Positions 63,601-64,000 of a stretch of 64,000 nt of DNA are shown one piece after another (positions within the stretch are counted from its first letter, which is position 1; each line of letters opens with the position of its first letter). The position numbers were made by a program, and so were the translations under genes. The stretch comes from Bacteroidota bacterium (GTDB lineage: Bacteria; Bacteroidota; Bacteroidia; Bacteroidales; F082): assembly GCA_020444415.1 (NCBI GenBank), contig JAHLLA010000006.1:99586-163585 (forward strand), in the 5' to 3' direction. The notes beneath the pieces are model-generated. The model made no database searches. It was given only the letters and a program-made list of their open reading frames with translations, and was not told the origin of the DNA.

Positions 63601-64000
63601 GTAGAAGTATTATTCTTGCAAGCAGACGATCCAACTTATCCAACATTAGTGCATCATTCAATCGATGTAACGGAGTTTGCAAATCCAGACTTCCAGGTTA
63701 AGTTCTATTATAATGACATGGGAGCATGGGCATGGCAATGGGCAGTAGACAACGTAGCCGTCACCGAAGGTGATAGCAAATATGCTGACCGCATGGTTGA
63801 ATACTACAAAGTATGGCATGAATCGTCATTTATTACCGACCGTGATACAACTTTCTACCAGTATGGAGACAATGGTGAAGTATTGGTACCTTACACCACT
63901 TACCATGCAGAAGTAGCCACCGTATTCTCCACAGGTATTTCACCTAAGAGCGAGTATTACTGGACCTACATTCCATGTGAAGACTATCCTGGACCAGAGC
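57631..64000 (+). CDS. Giant multidomain adhesin 2 (3' end beyond window)
   Basis: The frame opens at ATG 57631 and I found no stop at the points checked up to base 64000, so at least 2123 residues are encoded and the C-terminus is missing. Order: signal peptide (1-24, ending VSYAQ); a beta module unlike the PPC of its neighbour (25-219); Fn3 pair (228-417); CarbReg (420-504); Fn3 pair (509-690); CarbReg (692-777); Fn3 and CarbReg (781-1010); a jelly-roll insert (1037-1207); Fn3; CarbReg (1369-1449); a lectin/LamG-like insert (1482-1659); CarbReg; a cleaved-adhesin insert (1891-2047); and Fn3 up to the edge. It is a paralogue of adhesin 1 with many near-identical blocks. A T9SS sorting domain is expected but not seen. 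Confidence 0.88.
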   Translation, partial: MKKFIQLCAVMLAFMVASQVSYAQSLSPGSGTMSVETPDLPNRDMDALLFSQLPTGGGLASQEFGDFPEYNTWGADDFVIPAGQVWNITDFTFYGFEGGPGGFTNINVFIFPDMGGYPGETPMKSFLGLSCTNTAGFIDVSLGGTGLTMSEGTYWISGQIVGDYGVFGQWYWNGTTPVTNSFSYWRNPGDGFATGATTFTDAAIVLSYQSDFAFDIYGDVVVDSPDQAYGPTPPDQAIDVGVGMQPITWILGNLTEEFQVMFGTEYPPTNTLIDWTTNLATSALVDLSYNQQYFWQVNARNGNGTTMGEVWGFTTLIQPPGELTATLFDDDADGAWNDVRLEWESSIVVPPANRALIGYNIYENGALIATEVAGDTYVVSNAPYNMTAPGNEYWAVAVFDEGVSAPSNSAFTLVNGLGTFYGYAYDESTMAPLAGVTIDLEGEDPAMNTWVYQTTTDGTGYYEIDVLAGTYDITGSLWQYFNSTAAGQVLGFGASVQQDLSLEPWGPPACATDPDPADTEQDVNANGTTLYWTFDPLGTTVEYQLLFDTEYPPTEVMVAWTDVLSEEYALPALEPNLQYFWQVQVKNMWGEVTDCDIWGFTTTITVPGSLNATVQDVDDVLLEWESSESDRAFIEYVIYRDAAEIARTTDTEYLDEDLAYNPTTCYSYQVEAIFDEGTSDMSNTAEACITGFGSVDGYVMDALPGNDPIEGATVVLDGMGELGETFTYTFTTDAFGYYEGDVMVGNYDYEVTAAGYLPAMLNDDVEYDTYTSNDFYLNEFPDPLAYVIATELNEDEAHLEWGFNLAAYVPTYFPIDTDGMTDAEIEMHMIDFLGTMGIESPELFTMDAVAEGGERDIESYDVYRGLWDDDFMDMTYVGNTTQMQFIDYDWGAQPSGVYKWAVVVVYTVNDSDPVFSNYLSKDMETIVNVEVTLNSAEDPSGTTVKLTNTSEPYLMLEYTTILGSSGMYTFDPFRKGEYDVLVTSWGYGSVTDAVSIYDETDLAYLLYEIIADPTNFYVNPNGFATWSGAIPPPITSMNEDFSDGIPSNWTHVQYNGTSESWHGCDHCMTYVPPAPSDGICAAAGNGSGTSEPPIDAGLFTPAFDFSGQNSVFLEMDRNFQDFVGRGEMAIRVYSGSMTNLEEVLDTRTVDDNSSTVGHHIYEFDPSAYADPGTVYIEFWYTNTDGAGYNGYGWGFTIDNVEVYVGGSKTTRSLNSYKVWLDNVLSGEPTEEWWDYEANETLLEGQTYLAEVASVYTTGISDKVPYTFTYYPCTYFDGPTSVNADVVVGTMDVLVTWTPVGSNLLPGDDVVGVNIFRDGELIAMVPVGTNFYVDEQLDAADYEYCITNLYESEAQSCQVCDMVTVTPGGYVNGYVTEFATGDPIEGAQVLMVAAGDPYFFTTDATGYYEGEVVADTYDYVASASGYASETVEDVLVDFGTTVSLDFMLKEFPYPVGEVIATEINDNSVLVNWSGQGGGGDDIYLDFEDGMPDGFLVSDDRLDAYDGNLTMDGTGATTYGSGYYDQMFGDFVFEFELSKPVGSTSSTMGCLVRGDGFHGTGTQNGYAFAITANGSWWYAKYINGTLTDWTGWLTSTAINTGNTASNIVSIEASGSTLMYFINGTLIHTVIDTEFTEGYCTVMAYDSDVCKVTWDYYSITSGAKAMNYDVAEEIMIEKKGTIDNCIQAFDSPGKLAKGVTLLPPPTEASLRAIAGYNVYVGPCDGDAEDMTFIGYTLDQTFTDNTWAVAEPGIYKWAVEVVYDFNTSEFAYSNCLDKDMITTVTVEVTTNSGDSPEGTDVIFTNVSEMADPPIIFETELDASGIYTWDDFRKGTYDIYVHLNGFADITLSDVYIWDEAYFEWMLEELLAPPSDLYVTPLGYATWSAGGVVPFEPFLEDFNEGLPDDWTIIDGGTGTATWYWTESDGGNTLDGTPFMFVDSDANSGQTLEETLISPVIPNTENADALFLEWDQNFQWVSGADYGSVQVFDGSDWVEVLFLQADDPTYPTLVHHSIDVTEFANPDFQVKFYYNDMGAWAWQWAVDNVAVTEGDSKYADRMVEYYKVWHESSFITDRDTTFYQYGDNGEVLVPYTTYHAEVATVFSTGISPKSEYYWTYIPCEDYPGPE
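59482..59534 (+). repeat. 53-base exact repeat, copy 2 (adhesin 2)
   Basis: Identical over 53 bases to 50924-50976 in adhesin 1, about 8.6 kb away in direct orientation and the same reading frame. Confidence 0.85.

Noticed and set aside
49750..64000. CRISPR or simple tandem repeat array
   Set aside because: The repeats are long, diverged, in frame and protein-coding; no short regular spacers.
57631..64000. Adhesin 2 as a pseudogene
   Set aside because: The frame is open at all points checked to the window edge; the missing end is due to the window.

Overview
The window reads as chromosomal DNA of a member of the phylum Bacteroidota. The evidence is a complete gldKLMN core of the type IX secretion system (T9SS) with a PorP/SprF-family gene, T9SS C-terminal sorting domains on very large surface proteins, an ECF sigma/FecR pair, promoters of the TTTG-N17-20-TAnnTTTG type, and almost no Shine-Dalgarno sequences. 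Several genes appear to start at TTG or GTG. The class II HMG-CoA reductase and mevalonate cluster, and an archaeal-type GatD, suggest an environmental lineage rather than a classical gut Bacteroides, but genus cannot be read from the sequence.

Layout. 1-4 kb: a truncated DUF559 endonuclease-like gene next to an inverted-repeat element, then gatD convergent with a threonine aldolase/rlmN pair. 4-9 kb: a SIMPL protein, a small Cys/Lys-rich exported protein, a cation-chloride-cotransporter-like permease, a small lipoprotein, tRNA-Ala(GGC) and thpR. 9-15 kb: porP/sprF-like gene, gldK, gldL, gldM and gldN, closed by a strong terminator. 15-25 kb: housekeeping genes recG, pheT, a sigma-54 activator, lptE, a TPR-like protein, secG, groES and groEL. 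25-30 kb: a DUF4468 protein, then four tightly packed mevalonate-pathway genes (HMG-CoA reductase, GFDIA-signature GHMP kinase, diphosphomevalonate decarboxylase, mevalonate kinase). 30-41 kb: adenine deaminase, an ArsR regulator, an Ig-like lipoprotein, a polysaccharide deacetylase divergent from gpmA, a PPP phosphatase, a serine hydrolase, xth, a palindromic intergenic element, a ClC channel with CBS domains, and rplU-rpmA. 41-49 kb: a DMT exporter, then ECF sigma, FecR anti-sigma, an STN-domain outer-membrane barrel and a T9SS-exported beta-helix protein. 49-64 kb: two tandem giant multidomain adhesins. The first is complete (2725 aa); the second is cut by the window end.

How the genes connect: the gldKLMN/PorP machinery is the export route expected for the three sorting-domain or adhesin-type surface proteins at 45.6-64 kb. 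The sigma/FecR/barrel cluster directly upstream of the beta-helix protein suggests a surface-signalling unit without a SusC/SusD pair. The twin adhesins are mosaics of Fn3, carboxypeptidase-regulatory-like and jelly-roll modules. The jelly-roll modules are nested inside Fn3 domains at one recurrent position and differ between the two paralogues, which is the most distinctive feature of the window.
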